Shown here: piece by piece, positions 46,859-56,829 of the stretch | Numbering within the stretch: position 1 is the stretch's first letter | Layout of the letters: the number at the start of each line of letters is the position of its first letter | From: Phyllobacterium chamaecytisi | GTDB taxonomy: Bacteria; Pseudomonadota; Alphaproteobacteria; Rhizobiales; Rhizobiaceae | Direction of reading: 5' to 3' | Length of the DNA: 64,000 nucleotides | Assembly: GCF_020164455.1 (NCBI RefSeq) | Contig: NZ_JAIQWW010000009.1 | Location: 62,001 to 126,000, forward strand | The notes under the pieces: generated by a model | Told to the model about the DNA's origin: nothing | The model's database searches: none | The model's input: the letters and a program-made list of their open reading frames with translations, nothing else | Made by a program: the position numbers and the translations under genes

Positions 46859-48370
46859 TCAAATGTCCGACAAATCCTCCGGCAGCATCTCATCCGGAAT
46901 GTTTTGATAGCAGACGGGGCGCAGAAAGCGGCGGATCGACAGTGTGCCGACGGAAGTTGCACCGAAATTTGTTGACGCAGGATACGGGCCGCCATGAACC
47001 ATCGCGTCGCATACTTCGACGCCGGTTGGATAGCCGTTTGCCAAAATGCGGCCTGCCTTTCGCTCGAGGATCGGCATCAGTTTTTTCGCTTGAGGACCGT
47101 CCGCATCGTCCATGTGGACCGTCGCGGTAAGCTGACCTTGGAAACTGCGGGCGATCTTTTCCATTTCGCCAAGATCCTCGACCATGACGACGAGACCGAG
47201 CGGACCAAAAATCTCCTCGCCGAGAACGTGGTTCGCAAGCCAATTCGCGCCGGAAGTCAGGAACAAATACGGCGTCGCGTTCCTCAGGTCGCACATCGAG
47301 GTCAGGACTTCCCGGACCCCACCTGTGGCACGAATGCTGTCGCGCCCGCTGCGATATGCAGCCGCAATGCCATCGGTCAGCATGGTCTGCGCACCGATGG
47401 GCTCAAGCGCTGCGACAGCGGCGTTGACGAATGCATCCGCGTCACCGCCCTTGACCATGACGACAACGCCGGGATTCGTGCAGAACTGCCCAGCACCCAG
47501 GGTGAGCGAACCGGCCCAGCCCTTGGCAATGGCCTCGCCGCGCGCTTTCCCTGCAGTGGGCATCACGAACATCGGATTGACGGAGCCGAGCTCGCCGAAG
47601 AAGGGAATGGGTTCGGGTCTGCCGGCGCACAGGTCGAACAGGGCCCGTCCGCCGCCCAACGATCCGGTGAAACCGACAGCCTTGATCAGCCGATGCTTGA
47701 CCAGGCTCGAGCCAAGCTCGCGGTTGTTCCCCTGAAGCAGCGAGAACGTGCCCGGGTGAATCCCGGTCGCCTTTATAGCCGCATCGATTGCCTGGGCAAC
47801 GATCTCGCCAGTGCCGGGATGGGCGGAGTGGCCCTTGACGACGACGGGACAGCCAGCGGCGAGCGCTGCGGCGGTATCGCCGCCCGCCGTCGAAAACGCC
47901 AGCGGAAAATTCGACGCGCCGAAGACTGCGACAGGGCCGACAGGCCGTTCCATCAGCCTGATATCCGGCCTCGCTAGAGGCTGCCCGTCGGGCAGAGCGG
48001 CGTCGCGCCGGCGGTCGAGATAGTCGCCCTTCTCGATATGGCTTGCGAACAGGCGCAGCTGGCCGGTGGTGCGGCCGCGCTCGCCTCGAAGCCTCGCGCC
48101 GGGCAGTCCCGTTTCGGCTGAGCCTATCTCAGTGATCGCTTCGCCGCGCGCCTCGATCTCGTCAGCGATGCGGTTGAGAAAAGCGGCGCGCTCCGCTCGT
48201 GTCGAATAGCCGTAGGACCAGAAGGCGTCTTCGGCTGCGGCTGCGGCTCGTTCGACTTCGGTAGGCCCGGCGACGGCATAGCTGCCTGCCGAACCCTCTG
48301 CCGGCTCGGAGGAAAACATCGTCTCTCCGCCAACCCATTCGCCTGCGATCAAGTGTTTGCCAGTCAGCAT
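46859..48370 (-). CDS. 2-Oxoglutarate semialdehyde dehydrogenase, NADP-type (KGSADH III)
   Basis: 503 residues from ATG 48370 (MLTGKHLIAGEWVGGETMF), with AAAGGAGCG upstream. It is the long ALDH subfamily with FGASNFPLAFSTAGGDTAAA, FTGSLGGGRALFDLCAGRP, catalytic Glu in FGELGSVNPMFVMP, Cys in GAGQFCTNPGVVVM, and HVLGEEIFGPLGLVV. This subfamily converts 2,5-dioxopentanoate to 2-oxoglutarate in pentose, aldarate and hydroxyproline pathways. Downstream of a 2-keto-3-deoxyarabonate dehydratase-like gene, it completes a non-phosphorylative route. Confidence 0.9.
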   Translation of the reverse strand: MLTGKHLIAGEWVGGETMFSSEPAEGSAGSYAVAGPTEVERAAAAAEDAFWSYGYSTRAERAAFLNRIADEIEARGEAITEIGSAETGLPGARLRGERGRTTGQLRLFASHIEKGDYLDRRRDAALPDGQPLARPDIRLMERPVGPVAVFGASNFPLAFSTAGGDTAAALAAGCPVVVKGHSAHPGTGEIVAQAIDAAIKATGIHPGTFSLLQGNNRELGSSLVKHRLIKAVGFTGSLGGGRALFDLCAGRPEPIPFFGELGSVNPMFVMPTAGKARGEAIAKGWAGSLTLGAGQFCTNPGVVVMVKGGDADAFVNAAVAALEPIGAQTMLTDGIAAAYRSGRDSIRATGGVREVLTSMCDLRNATPYLFLTSGANWLANHVLGEEIFGPLGLVVMVEDLGEMEKIARSFQGQLTATVHMDDADGPQAKKLMPILERKAGRILANGYPTGVEVCDAMVHGGPYPASTNFGATSVGTLSIRRFLRPVCYQNIPDEMLPEDLSDI

Positions 48371-48463
48371 GCGCGACGCTCCTTTCGGTCTGCAATTCAA
48401 GAATGCAGGATTTCGCTCCCGCCTCCCATCGGATTTACCGGCGAGCAATTCAAGTTGAATGTC

Positions 48464-49384
48464 TTATTTGCCCCATTTTAGCGCAAGCACGTCGAGTTCG
48501 CGGGCAAGAGACAAAAGCCGTGCCTTTGTGCGGTCGGACATAGGCTTCAGCGGATGGCGGACGTAGTCGCTTTTGATGACCCCGCCTTCCATCATCACCG
48601 TCTTGGCGGCGCGAAGGCCACACTGACGGTTCTCGTGATTGATCAGCGGCAGGCATGTCTCCCATTGCCTGAGCGCCGCATCGAGATTACCGGCGCGGTG
48701 CTCTAACACGATGGGACGGATCTTTTCAGGGAACATGGCCGACGTCATTGTACCGGTGCATCCCGCGTCCAAATCGGCAAGCAGCGTGACGGCTTCCTCG
48801 CCGTCGAACGGCCCAACGATGTCCCTGCCACCCTGTTCGATCAGTGCCGCCAGCTTGTCGGCGGCAAAGGGAGTTTCGATCTTGAAGTAGGATACATTCT
48901 CGATCTGCTTCGCCATGCGGGCGAGCAGCGGAACCGGCAGAACCACGCCCGAAAGCGGCGCATCTTGTACCATGATCGGGGTCGAGATGGCGTCAGAGAC
49001 GGCTTGGAAGTGTTCAATGATGCCCTGTTCGGCGGGCACGAGACCGACTCCATGATAGGGCGGCATCATCATCAGCATAGAGGCGCCGAGGCTTTCGGCG
49101 TATTTTGCGCGGTCCACTGCGATCTGTGTGGAGAAATGCGAGATTGTTACGATGACAGGCACGCGACCGGCGATGTGTTCGAGGGAGATACGAGTGAGTT
49201 TCGCACGCTCCTCGTCCGACAGCACGAACTGCTCGGAATAGTTAGCGAGAATACATATGCCGTCGACACTTTGATCGATCATGCAGTCGAGGACTCGGCG
49301 CATCCCCTCTTCGTCCACGGTGCCATTGACGTTAAAGGGTGTTGGGGCAACCGGGAGGATCCCGGTTAACGGAGCCTGGATCAT
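48464..49384 (-). CDS. DHDPS-family dehydratase, L-2-keto-3-deoxyarabonate dehydratase-like
   Basis: A 306-residue class I aldolase-fold enzyme. GICILANYSEQFVLSDEERA, HIAGRVPVIVTISHFSTQIA, MMMPPYHGVGL, the Schiff-base Lys in VSYFKIETPFAADKL, GPFDGEEAVTLLADLDAGCT and LINHENRQCGLRAAK match L-2-keto-3-deoxyarabonate dehydratases of non-phosphorylative L-arabinose breakdown, which give 2-oxoglutarate semialdehyde. The next gene product oxidises that semialdehyde. No arabinose dehydrogenase or arabonate dehydratase is nearby, so the true precursor may differ. Confidence 0.85.
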   Translation of the reverse strand: MIQAPLTGILPVAPTPFNVNGTVDEEGMRRVLDCMIDQSVDGICILANYSEQFVLSDEERAKLTRISLEHIAGRVPVIVTISHFSTQIAVDRAKYAESLGASMLMMMPPYHGVGLVPAEQGIIEHFQAVSDAISTPIMVQDAPLSGVVLPVPLLARMAKQIENVSYFKIETPFAADKLAALIEQGGRDIVGPFDGEEAVTLLADLDAGCTGTMTSAMFPEKIRPIVLEHRAGNLDAALRQWETCLPLINHENRQCGLRAAKTVMMEGGVIKSDYVRHPLKPMSDRTKARLLSLARELDVLALKWGK

Positions 49385-49407
49385 TTAGGTTCTCTTTCGT
49401 GGTTGCG

Positions 49408-51123
49408 TCACAGTGTTTCCAGCCGGGCAAAGAAACTACCCGTTGGGTCGTTCCTGTCGATGATCTGGCTGAGCGCCAATTTGGTCTCCGACGCGGGGGC
49501 GTCTTTTCGATAATGGCTTCCACGACTTTCCTTCCGGTTCAGCGCGGCGCGTGCCATCATCCGTCCGCATTCGATTAGATTGTCGGTTTCGATCAAATGC
49601 ACGAACGCGTCGCGCGTGGGTGCGTCAGTGTCTGTCTTGAGGATGTCTTGCAGGTTATCAAGCTCATTCAGCAGAGCCCGCAATCCGGCTTCGTCGCGTA
49701 TGACAAGGAGGTTGCGATTCGCTGTCATCTGTAGCCGTGCGCGAACTTCGGCGCCCGTATGCGCGCCAGTGCGCCGGAAGCCTGCAAGATACTCCTCCTG
49801 TTCGGCAATCGCCTTCGGCACTTCTGCTAGAGAGATCTTCTTTGCCCTTGCCGCCGCAGCTTTGCCTGCGCGCGCTCCGAACACTTGGCAGGTCATCGCC
49901 ATGTTGCCGCCAAGACGATCCGCTCCATGCGGGCCTGCCGCCGTCTCGCCGGCCGCGAAAAGCCCCTGGAGCGAGCAGTCCCCGTCGAGCCCGATGCGCA
50001 GTCCCCCGTTGATCGCATGAGCGGAACAGGTGACCTGGACGGCATCCTTGTAAAGGTCGGCCCCCCGCTCCTTGTACCAGTCATATGTTAGGGGCCACAT
50101 ACGTGAAATCGAATGGCTCTTGTCATTCAGGACGGTCTCGAAATCGGTTCCGAGGAAATCGAGGTACACGCCCCCTTTGTCCGTCGCACGGCCCTCATTC
50201 ACGGCATTCTGGATCGAAACCTCGACAAAACGGGAGATATCGGAAGACGAGAAAGGAAAATGTCGTTCTTTTTCCGCGTATACTTCTCCGACAGAAAGGC
50301 CCGACGGCATGTAATCCGTCAAGAATGGCTGACCGTCCCTGTCGGTCAGTGATGGCGATGCGGCCCAGAGATAATTTCCGAATAAGTTGATGAACGGATC
50401 GATGATGCTGACGCCAGCCTGCATGAATTCCATGTTCGCAAGCTGCGCGCCGGCACGCCAGGCCATTGCGTAGCCGTCACCGGTGATGTCGGACGGGTAA
50501 AGGTTAGTAGCGAACAACTGACTAGCGCCGCCGGTCGTCATGATGACAGATTTTGCGCGAACGATAACTGGCTCCCCTTTTTCGTCCAACGCGAACACTC
50601 CGTGACAGGTGTTCTCCAAGGTCAAGAGTCCAACGACCATCGTTTTGTCGATGACTTTGATTCCCCGGCGACTGGCCTCCTGGCCAAGTGCTTTGACGAT
50701 CGGCTTGAAATGATCTTTGATCACGTGCGACCGCGGCTTCGACGAGAAACAGGCTCGGAATGCCAGGTAGTTGTCGTCTTGACGTTCAAAGTGCACGCCA
50801 TACTTCTCGAGGAAATGCAGCGCGGATTCGGCCTCGTTGACCAGAACGTCGACCAACCGGCTGTCGGCCACACCCTGTGCTGCGGACAAGATATCGCCAC
50901 GAAATACCTCTGGGTTGTCGGTCGAGTCTCCAGCCCCGTCAGGCACGTTGAAGGCTCCGACCTCGGCGACGCTGTGAAAGGTGGCGCCGCTCTTGCTAAA
51001 GGCGCTCTTCACCAGGACCAGCACGTCGGCGCCCGCGTCGCTTGCGGCCAGAATTGCCCGAAGTGCAGCCCCGCCGCTGCCAACGACCAGAACATCCGTT
51101 TCAATGGTCCGATGGTTTTTCAT
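49408..51123 (-). CDS. FAD-dependent oxidoreductase, succinate dehydrogenase/fumarate reductase flavoprotein-like
   Basis: 571 residues from ATG 51123, with GAGGAG upstream. N-terminal FAD motif TDVLVVGSGGAALRAILAAS, flavin-contact SAFSKSGATFHSVAEVG, capping-domain DWYKERGADLYKD, and C-terminal FAD stretch LQGLFAAGETAAGPHGADR then LGGNMAMTCQVFGARAGKAA. It resembles SdhA/L-aspartate-oxidase-type flavoproteins, but no iron-sulfur or membrane partner is present. It may oxidise or reduce an alpha,beta bond of an acyl intermediate, matching the CoA-transferase and enoyl-CoA hydratase in the same locus. Confidence 0.85.
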   Translation of the reverse strand: MKNHRTIETDVLVVGSGGAALRAILAASDAGADVLVLVKSAFSKSGATFHSVAEVGAFNVPDGAGDSTDNPEVFRGDILSAAQGVADSRLVDVLVNEAESALHFLEKYGVHFERQDDNYLAFRACFSSKPRSHVIKDHFKPIVKALGQEASRRGIKVIDKTMVVGLLTLENTCHGVFALDEKGEPVIVRAKSVIMTTGGASQLFATNLYPSDITGDGYAMAWRAGAQLANMEFMQAGVSIIDPFINLFGNYLWAASPSLTDRDGQPFLTDYMPSGLSVGEVYAEKERHFPFSSSDISRFVEVSIQNAVNEGRATDKGGVYLDFLGTDFETVLNDKSHSISRMWPLTYDWYKERGADLYKDAVQVTCSAHAINGGLRIGLDGDCSLQGLFAAGETAAGPHGADRLGGNMAMTCQVFGARAGKAAAARAKKISLAEVPKAIAEQEEYLAGFRRTGAHTGAEVRARLQMTANRNLLVIRDEAGLRALLNELDNLQDILKTDTDAPTRDAFVHLIETDNLIECGRMMARAALNRKESRGSHYRKDAPASETKLALSQIIDRNDPTGSFFARLETL

Positions 51124-51133
51124 GGTACGCTCC

Positions 51134-52660
51134 TCACTGGAAATGACGTCTCGCCATTTCAGCAAGCTGATCTGAAACGGTGACTTCAAACGGGATTTGC
51201 TCGAGTACGTCGCGACGGACGTCTATTCCGGGCGCTACTTCAAAGAGTTCGAGACCTCCGCCGATTAGTCGGAAAACCGCGCGTTCAGTTATATATTTGA
51301 CCGTCTGACCCTTGCCAGTGGCAACCTGGGCGTTAAACGTGATCTGTTCGACATCGGGCACGAACTTGGAGAAGCGGCCCTCAGAGTGGATGTTCAGCCT
51401 TCCTGACTCTGTCGAGATATCCAGACCACCGGCATTGAACGACCCACAGAACGTCACGCGGGGCGTCCGACTTACGATATCGATGAAACCCCCGCATCCG
51501 GGGATGATGCCGTTGAACTTGCTGACATTCACGTTGCCGTAGGCGTCGATCTGACCACAGCCCAGAAATGTCGCATCAAGCGCCCCGCCCTGGAAAGAAT
51601 CGAATACGCTGGTGCTGTCGATGATCGCGTCGGGATTTATGTTGGTTCCGAAAATGGCGCGTTCGCCTGGAACTCCTCCGATAGAGCCATGCTCCGGGAA
51701 AAAGGTTGTGTGAGGGCATGTGGCGTATTCATGCAGGATAGCGGGAATCTCGATCGGCATCCCGACCCCAAGATTGACAGTTTCTCCATCGCTTATTTCC
51801 TCGGTGGCTCTGCTTGCAATAATCCTGGCGACGCCCTTCCCGACCAATCGCATACTGTTCAAGGGCAGGCGGTATTGTCCGGTCAGAAAGGGATTCATAG
51901 CGCCACCGGAAATGGCTTGATCCGGAACAACGACAATCGCGTCAACGAAAATCCCGGGAATTTCGACCATCCGGGGATGTATCGTTCCCGCGCGGGTCAC
52001 CCGCCGGACCTGAACGATGACCCTTCCCCCAGACGCCTTGGTTGCCTGTGCGATGGCACGGGCCCCGAGAGATACGGGTTCGTCCTCGAAACTGATATTC
52101 CCGTTTTCGTCGGCGCAAGTTCCACGAATGAAGGCGACATCGATTGGAAGCGCCTCGTAAGCCAAATGGGTTTCGCCCTCGATCTCAATCCGGCGCGCAA
52201 GTGACGTCTTGGCTGCTCCGTTTACACGGCCGCCTTCGATCTCAGGATCGACAAACGTGCCCAGCCCGACCGAGGTAATGGTGCGCGATCTCCCGGCAGC
52301 ACGATCGCGGAGCATCTGGAAAATGGTACCCATCGGTAGGATATGCGCTTCAAAGGCGTCTTCTTTCAGAAGAGCAGTATATTTCGATGTTTTCAGAAAA
52401 CTAAAACTGCTGCCTATCGCCCGAGCGACAAGTCCTCTGTGCGCCAGAGATTCAAGGCCGCGTCCTTCGCCCATGCCGACGACAACAGGGTGCAATTCCG
52501 TCAAATTTCGCGGAGACCCGGTGTCGACGAAGCGTTGGCCGAGGGCAGACAGCAAAGCCTCGGGTGCGAGGACATTTTCGCAGCCGCCAATGGCCAGGAC
52601 GTTGCTGTCCGAAACAAGCTCGGCTGCCTCACCGGCCGTCAGTATTTTTACAATTTTCAT
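51134..52660 (-). CDS. Acyl-CoA:carboxylate CoA-transferase, fused alpha and beta subunits
   Basis: A 508-residue family I CoA-transferase with both subunit domains in one chain: N-terminal alpha part (SDSNVLAIGGCENVLAPEAL) and C-terminal beta part (DGETVNLGVGMPIEIPAIL) with the catalytic Glu in FFPEHGSIGGVPGE. It activates a carboxylate by taking CoA from another acyl-CoA. AGGAGAAAAA precedes ATG 52660. It is 10 bp upstream of the flavoprotein gene and divergent in function from the sugar-acid genes behind it. Confidence 0.9.
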   Translation of the reverse strand: MKIVKILTAGEAAELVSDSNVLAIGGCENVLAPEALLSALGQRFVDTGSPRNLTELHPVVVGMGEGRGLESLAHRGLVARAIGSSFSFLKTSKYTALLKEDAFEAHILPMGTIFQMLRDRAAGRSRTITSVGLGTFVDPEIEGGRVNGAAKTSLARRIEIEGETHLAYEALPIDVAFIRGTCADENGNISFEDEPVSLGARAIAQATKASGGRVIVQVRRVTRAGTIHPRMVEIPGIFVDAIVVVPDQAISGGAMNPFLTGQYRLPLNSMRLVGKGVARIIASRATEEISDGETVNLGVGMPIEIPAILHEYATCPHTTFFPEHGSIGGVPGERAIFGTNINPDAIIDSTSVFDSFQGGALDATFLGCGQIDAYGNVNVSKFNGIIPGCGGFIDIVSRTPRVTFCGSFNAGGLDISTESGRLNIHSEGRFSKFVPDVEQITFNAQVATGKGQTVKYITERAVFRLIGGGLELFEVAPGIDVRRDVLEQIPFEVTVSDQLAEMARRHFQ

Positions 52661-52868
52661 TTTTTCTCCTGAGTCACAAGCACTACGGCTCGATCAAGCC
52701 CATTGGACGTTGTTGAGGTTTGCCAAGCGATCTTGCTAAGGGGGCAGGGAGTTGCGCGGTACCTCGTCGATCGAGCGGCGTGCGAACTTTTGATCCCGCG
52801 TTTCTTTTCCATTTTGTCCTGTTTCCCCGCAAAAAATACACGGCTCTCTGGATTCGACGCTTAGTTCC

Positions 52869-53645
52869 TCAAACTTCCACGCCAACGTGGCGTAGGAATT
52901 CCTTCGTTCTGCCCTCGGTCGGGTGTTTGAAAATATTGTCTGGTCGGCCTTCCTCGATGACCCGTCCTTTGTCGAAAACCATGATCCAGTCACTGACGCG
53001 GCGCGCAAAACTCATCTCATGGGTCACGACAATCATGGTCATTCCCTCGCCAGCGAGATCAGACATGACGCTCAAGACTTCGCCCACGGTTTCCGGATCC
53101 AATGCCGACGTCGGTTCGTCAAACAGCATCACTTCGGGGCCCATTGCCAAAGCTCGCGCGATCGCAATCCTTTGCTGTTGCCCGCCGCTCAGCATCGAGG
53201 GATAGCTGTGCGCTTTTTCGACAAGTCCGACTTTCTTCAGAAGCGAGTAGGACAATTCTTCGGCCTCGCGTTTCGGCATGCCGAGAACCGTGACCGGGGC
53301 ACAATTGATGTTTTCGATGGCGGTCATGTGCGGGAATAGTTCAAAACTCTGAAAAACCATTCCCATCCGTCGTCGCACCAGCCTGACGTTATTTTCACCT
53401 TTGGGTAGCGGCGCGCCATCGAAGATTATTTCACCGCCGTTGATCTGCTCAAGTGCATTGGTACACCGAAGCAGAGTCGACTTCCCGGAGCCCGACGGAC
53501 CGATCAAGCAGACAACCTCGCCTCTGTTGACTTCGGCCGTCACTCCATTCAGTGCCGTGAAGTCGCCGTAGCACTTTTCCACATTGTTGTAGGTGACTAT
53601 TGGCGGCTTGCCGATTGCGTTTCTTTGATGATCCATACGGCTCAT
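52869..53645 (-). CDS. Polar amino-acid-type ABC transporter ATP-binding protein
   Basis: 258 residues: Walker [14 protein letters not shown]-loop [14 protein letters not shown], signature [18 protein letters not shown], Walker [13 protein letters not shown]-loop [14 protein letters not shown]. Its ATG overlaps the permease stop (ATGA). It completes the importer encoded by 52869-55918. Confidence 0.92.
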   Translation of the reverse strand: MSRMDHQRNAIGKPPIVTYNNVEKCYGDFTALNGVTAEVNRGEVVCLIGPSGSGKSTLLRCTNALEQINGGEIIFDGAPLPKGENNVRLVRRRMGMVFQSFELFPHMTAIENINCAPVTVLGMPKREAEELSYSLLKKVGLVEKAHSYPSMLSGGQQQRIAIARALAMGPEVMLFDEPTSALDPETVGEVLSVMSDLAGEGMTMIVVTHEMSFARRVSDWIMVFDKGRVIEEGRPDNIFKHPTEGRTKEFLRHVGVEV

Positions 53646-54298
53646 TCCTTCACCTCATATTTCCTATTCAGCCAATCGACCAACTTTGCCTGCGGATATC
53701 CGAGGCACCAGTAAATCGCAGCCATCGCCGTCAGAATTTCGAATATGCGGAAGCTTTCTGCCCTGGCCTGAAGCGACACATAGGACAATTCGCTCACCGC
53801 GATCACAGAGACGAGGGACGTGTCCTTGAAAAGCGAGACCCAAGTGTTGCTGAATGCTGGCAGGACCCGACGGAGCGCTTGTGGCAGGATAACTTTTACT
53901 TGCAATTGCCATTTGCTCATACCTAAGGCCAGTCCAGCGTCGCTCTGGCCTTTCCGGATTGAATTGACGCCGGCGCGAAATGTCTCAGAATTGTAGGCCG
54001 AGACAATGAGCGAGAGGGCCACCACGCCGGTGAGAAACGGCGGCAGATGGACGCCGAATCGCGGCATAACGTAGAAAATCCAATAGACGAGCAAGATGAG
54101 TGGCGTCGCTCTGAAGGTCTCTACGTAAACTGTGGCAATTCCCCGCAAAGCCCGCACCGGAGAATTTCGCATGAGCATGATCACGATTCCTCCGGGGATC
54201 GCGACCAACATCGTAACCACAGCCAGCAAAACGGTGTTCATCACGCCGAAAAGGAAAGCCCACCGGTATTCCCAGACTATCGACCAATCGAGATTCAT
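53642..54298 (-). CDS. Polar amino-acid-type ABC permease
   Basis: A 218-residue membrane subunit: [40 protein letters not shown] and the EAA-type loop [20 protein letters not shown]. Start and stop overlap both neighbours by four bases (ATGA), so the three genes are translationally coupled. Confidence 0.92.
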   Translation of the reverse strand: MNLDWSIVWEYRWAFLFGVMNTVLLAVVTMLVAIPGGIVIMLMRNSPVRALRGIATVYVETFRATPLILLVYWIFYVMPRFGVHLPPFLTGVVALSLIVSAYNSETFRAGVNSIRKGQSDAGLALGMSKWQLQVKVILPQALRRVLPAFSNTWVSLFKDTSLVSVIAVSELSYVSLQARAESFRIFEILTAMAAIYWCLGYPQAKLVDWLNRKYEVKE

Positions 54299-54960
54299 GA
54301 CCGCCCCAGATGTGAGAGCCGTGAATAAAGCCAGTCCGTTGATCGCGTCAGAGGCAAGATCATCGCTATGTAGACGATGAGAGCCACCGTGTAGATTTCT
54401 AACGGCCTATAGGTCTGAGCTGCAACAATTCCAGAATTCTGAAGATAGTCTGGAACTGCAATCACCGAGCATATGGCAGAGTTCTTCACAGTGATCGAAA
54501 GCATATTGCCGTATTGGGGCAGTATTCTTACTACTGCTTGCGGCAGAATGATCTTCAAGATTGTTTGGTTTTGGCTCATACCCAAGGCTTTTGCGGCTCG
54601 GGTTTGCCCGGATCGAATGGACAGTACGCCGCCACGCACGATTTCCGAGATATAAGCCGCAATATAGGCGCTGAGGGCGATGAAAGCAGCCCAGAACGGG
54701 GGAAGCGAAATTCCGACCATCAAGGGAAAGGCGAAGTACATCCAAATCAGCACTACAAGCGCTGGGATTGACCGTGCACTGTCGACATAGAAAGCTAGAA
54801 CTCCAGCTAACCAGCGTGGTCCGTAGACCCTTGCCAGACCGATCGCACCGCCCAAGATACTGGCCGCGATGATCGACAGAACGGATAGTGAAATTGTGAT
54901 CAGGAGCCCATCTCGCAGATATCTCCAGTTCTCAAAAATGGGAGAAAAATCGAATTCCAT
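54295..54960 (-). CDS. Polar amino-acid-type ABC permease
   Basis: 221 residues from ATG 54960 (MEFDFSPIFENWRYLRDGLL), behind GGAGGATGAA; in-frame codons further upstream are not used. SIIAASILGGAIGLARVYGP, YVDSARSIPALVVLIWMYFA and the loop RAAKALGMSQNQTILKIILP identify the second half of the heterodimeric channel. It overlaps 53642-54298 by ATGA. Confidence 0.92.
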   Translation of the reverse strand: MEFDFSPIFENWRYLRDGLLITISLSVLSIIAASILGGAIGLARVYGPRWLAGVLAFYVDSARSIPALVVLIWMYFAFPLMVGISLPPFWAAFIALSAYIAAYISEIVRGGVLSIRSGQTRAAKALGMSQNQTILKIILPQAVVRILPQYGNMLSITVKNSAICSVIAVPDYLQNSGIVAAQTYRPLEIYTVALIVYIAMILPLTRSTDWLYSRLSHLGRS

Positions 54961-55090
54961 TTCATCCTCCATATGCAAACAACGCGGTCGCGAGAGGCCA
55001 TCTCGGGCATACAGCAGCCTGCCCGAGATAATCACGACTGATTTTGTCCAAGACAGACCGCCGTGCGCGACCTCAAGCGCAGTTCGAAAC

Positions 55091-55918
55091 CTAGAGCCGC
55101 TCGGCGATCACTCTTTTTTCTTCTTCCTGCACTTTCGGCATGACTTCGGCGGTCGTGGCCCTTAGCCACTGAAGAAACACGTCCTGACCCTTGTCGATTG
55201 CCATGCCGATGGACTGAGCTTTTTCTTTACTGTCCTGGCAATTGTTCTCGGATGGCAGGATGCCGAGCGCGGGAAGTTTTGCCTGCAAGGCCGGCCACTG
55301 CACCCGGTTAATTGGTGCCGAGTCCGCGCGACCTGACATGATGTCGTCGATTGGAACGACCGACGATGTGATGATGCCCCGATGCTGCGCCTTGTCGAAC
55401 CGCTTCTTAACCCAGGTTTCCTCGACAGCACCTAGGAGGAAGGCAATCGTCAGATCCGGCTTGTTGAGATCATCCACGGATTTAGCCTCCGAGAATTTCG
55501 GATTGTTCTTCAGACCGAACATGCAGACACTGGTGGTCGAATATTGCACGAAGTCGACGACTTTCAATCGCTCGGGTGACTCTCCTAAAGGCGTGATCGT
55601 AATGTCGACCTGATTGGCCGCAAGGGCGGGAATTTTGGTTTCGTGGCTGACCGGGATAGCTTCGAGGCGGACACCAAGTTGCGAAGCAAATTCATTTGCG
55701 AGCAACCATGCGGGGCCACTCCACCTTTCGCCCTCGCCACTGGTATTCTCCACTAGCCAGGGCATGTTGTGCAACACGCCGACGCGAATTACGCCGGCAT
55801 CCTTAATCGCATCGATCCGAGGGCTCTGCCCGGGAGCAGGAAGGTCTGCTGCCCAGCAGATCGTTGCCGCCACAGTATAAAAGGCGACCGTAAGGCCGCT
55901 GACAAATTTCATTCTCAT
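55091..55918 (-). CDS. Periplasmic binding protein, SBP family 3
   Basis: 275 residues: signal peptide (MRMKFVSGLTVAFYTVAATI to WA), IKDAGVIRVGVLHNMPWLVE, ALAANQVDITITPLGESPER and LKVVDFVQYSTTSVCMFGLK. GAGGAGAGA precedes the ATG. It is the receptor of the importer downstream. The ligand is unknown; the operon's CoA-transferase and hydratase favour a carboxylate. Confidence 0.9.
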   Translation of the reverse strand: MRMKFVSGLTVAFYTVAATICWAADLPAPGQSPRIDAIKDAGVIRVGVLHNMPWLVENTSGEGERWSGPAWLLANEFASQLGVRLEAIPVSHETKIPALAANQVDITITPLGESPERLKVVDFVQYSTTSVCMFGLKNNPKFSEAKSVDDLNKPDLTIAFLLGAVEETWVKKRFDKAQHRGIITSSVVPIDDIMSGRADSAPINRVQWPALQAKLPALGILPSENNCQDSKEKAQSIGMAIDKGQDVFLQWLRATTAEVMPKVQEEEKRVIAERL

Positions 55919-56009
55919 TTTGGTCTCTCCTCCTCATTTCGCCGAATTGGTCGGCCGAATTTCCATTTGACTGGCGTTCGCTACTCCCCGATCGCCGCGA
56001 AACTTAGCT

Positions 56010-56774
56010 TTACGCTTGGGCCTGCTTTCCGCGCCGGAAGCGATTCATGTTTGCTTGCGCCGTCTCGTGCTGCACGTCCTGCGCAAAACTGCGGTTGGCC
56101 AAGCTGTCCATGACTTCGGACCCCGACGAGATCAGTGGCGCGAAATACTGTTTGGTTGTTCGCACCGCGTGAGGCGGCAGATCCGCGAGAACAGCGGCAT
56201 ATCGCAACGCCGCGTCGCGTGCAGTCTCATCAGGGTCCGCGACAATATCTGCGAGGCCAAGGCGAAACGCCTCTTCGCCTTGGATGGCCGACGCATTCCA
56301 GGTTAGGAATCGGGCCGCGACGGGGCCAACACGCATCGCCAAGGCGTTGAGACCGAAACCCGGAAGCCAGCCAAGCGAGACCTCTGGCAGGTGCCAGCGA
56401 GCCGCCGATGAGGTCACGACAACGTCGCAGGCCGCGGCCAGCATGAAGCCAGCGCCCATTGCGAACCCTTCCACTGCGCTGACAACCGGCTTCTCGATAA
56501 GAGCTAGAGAACGGACAAACGCGCCGAGGCGGCGATCTAAGACTGCACGCTCCTGTGAAGTCCTTGCCGCATAGTCCTTGAGATCGGCGCCCGCGGAAAA
56601 GCCCGGACCATTCCCGGCCAGGACGATGACGTTCACCGCCCGATCCGCAGCCGCGTTTTCAATCGCGGACTCAAGATCCTCAAGGAGGTCTTCGCCGAGC
56701 GCATTGCGCCGCTCGGGCCGGTTTAAAGCCAGAACCTCGATGGCTTTGGTGCGCTCTCGTACCACAAATCTCAT
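56010..56774 (-). CDS. Enoyl-CoA hydratase/isomerase family protein
   Basis: A 254-residue crotonase: NRPERRNALGEDLLEDLESA, oxyanion-hole GFSAGADLKDYA and VEGFAMGAGFMLAAACD, catalytic-Glu region WHLPEVSLGWLPGFG. It would hydrate or isomerise the CoA ester made by the CoA-transferase of the same locus. It is first in the minus-strand gene set after the LacI gene, with a candidate operator at 56830-56845. Confidence 0.9.
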   Translation of the reverse strand: MRFVVRERTKAIEVLALNRPERRNALGEDLLEDLESAIENAAADRAVNVIVLAGNGPGFSAGADLKDYAARTSQERAVLDRRLGAFVRSLALIEKPVVSAVEGFAMGAGFMLAAACDVVVTSSAARWHLPEVSLGWLPGFGLNALAMRVGPVAARFLTWNASAIQGEEAFRLGLADIVADPDETARDAALRYAAVLADLPPHAVRTTKQYFAPLISSGSEVMDSLANRSFAQDVQHETAQANMNRFRRGKQAQA

Positions 56775-56829
56775 TTCTTCCTCTCCACAAATTTGAAGCC
56801 GAAACCCCGAAAGGCCGCGTCTGAATTTT

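Noticed and set aside
46596-46862. 88-codon open frame on the minus strand
   Set aside because: No ribosome-binding site, no family resemblance, and overlap with the end of the neighbouring ALDH gene; treated as promoter region.
46994-47977. A 327-codon open frame on the plus strand
   Set aside because: Antisense shadow of the KGSADH gene.
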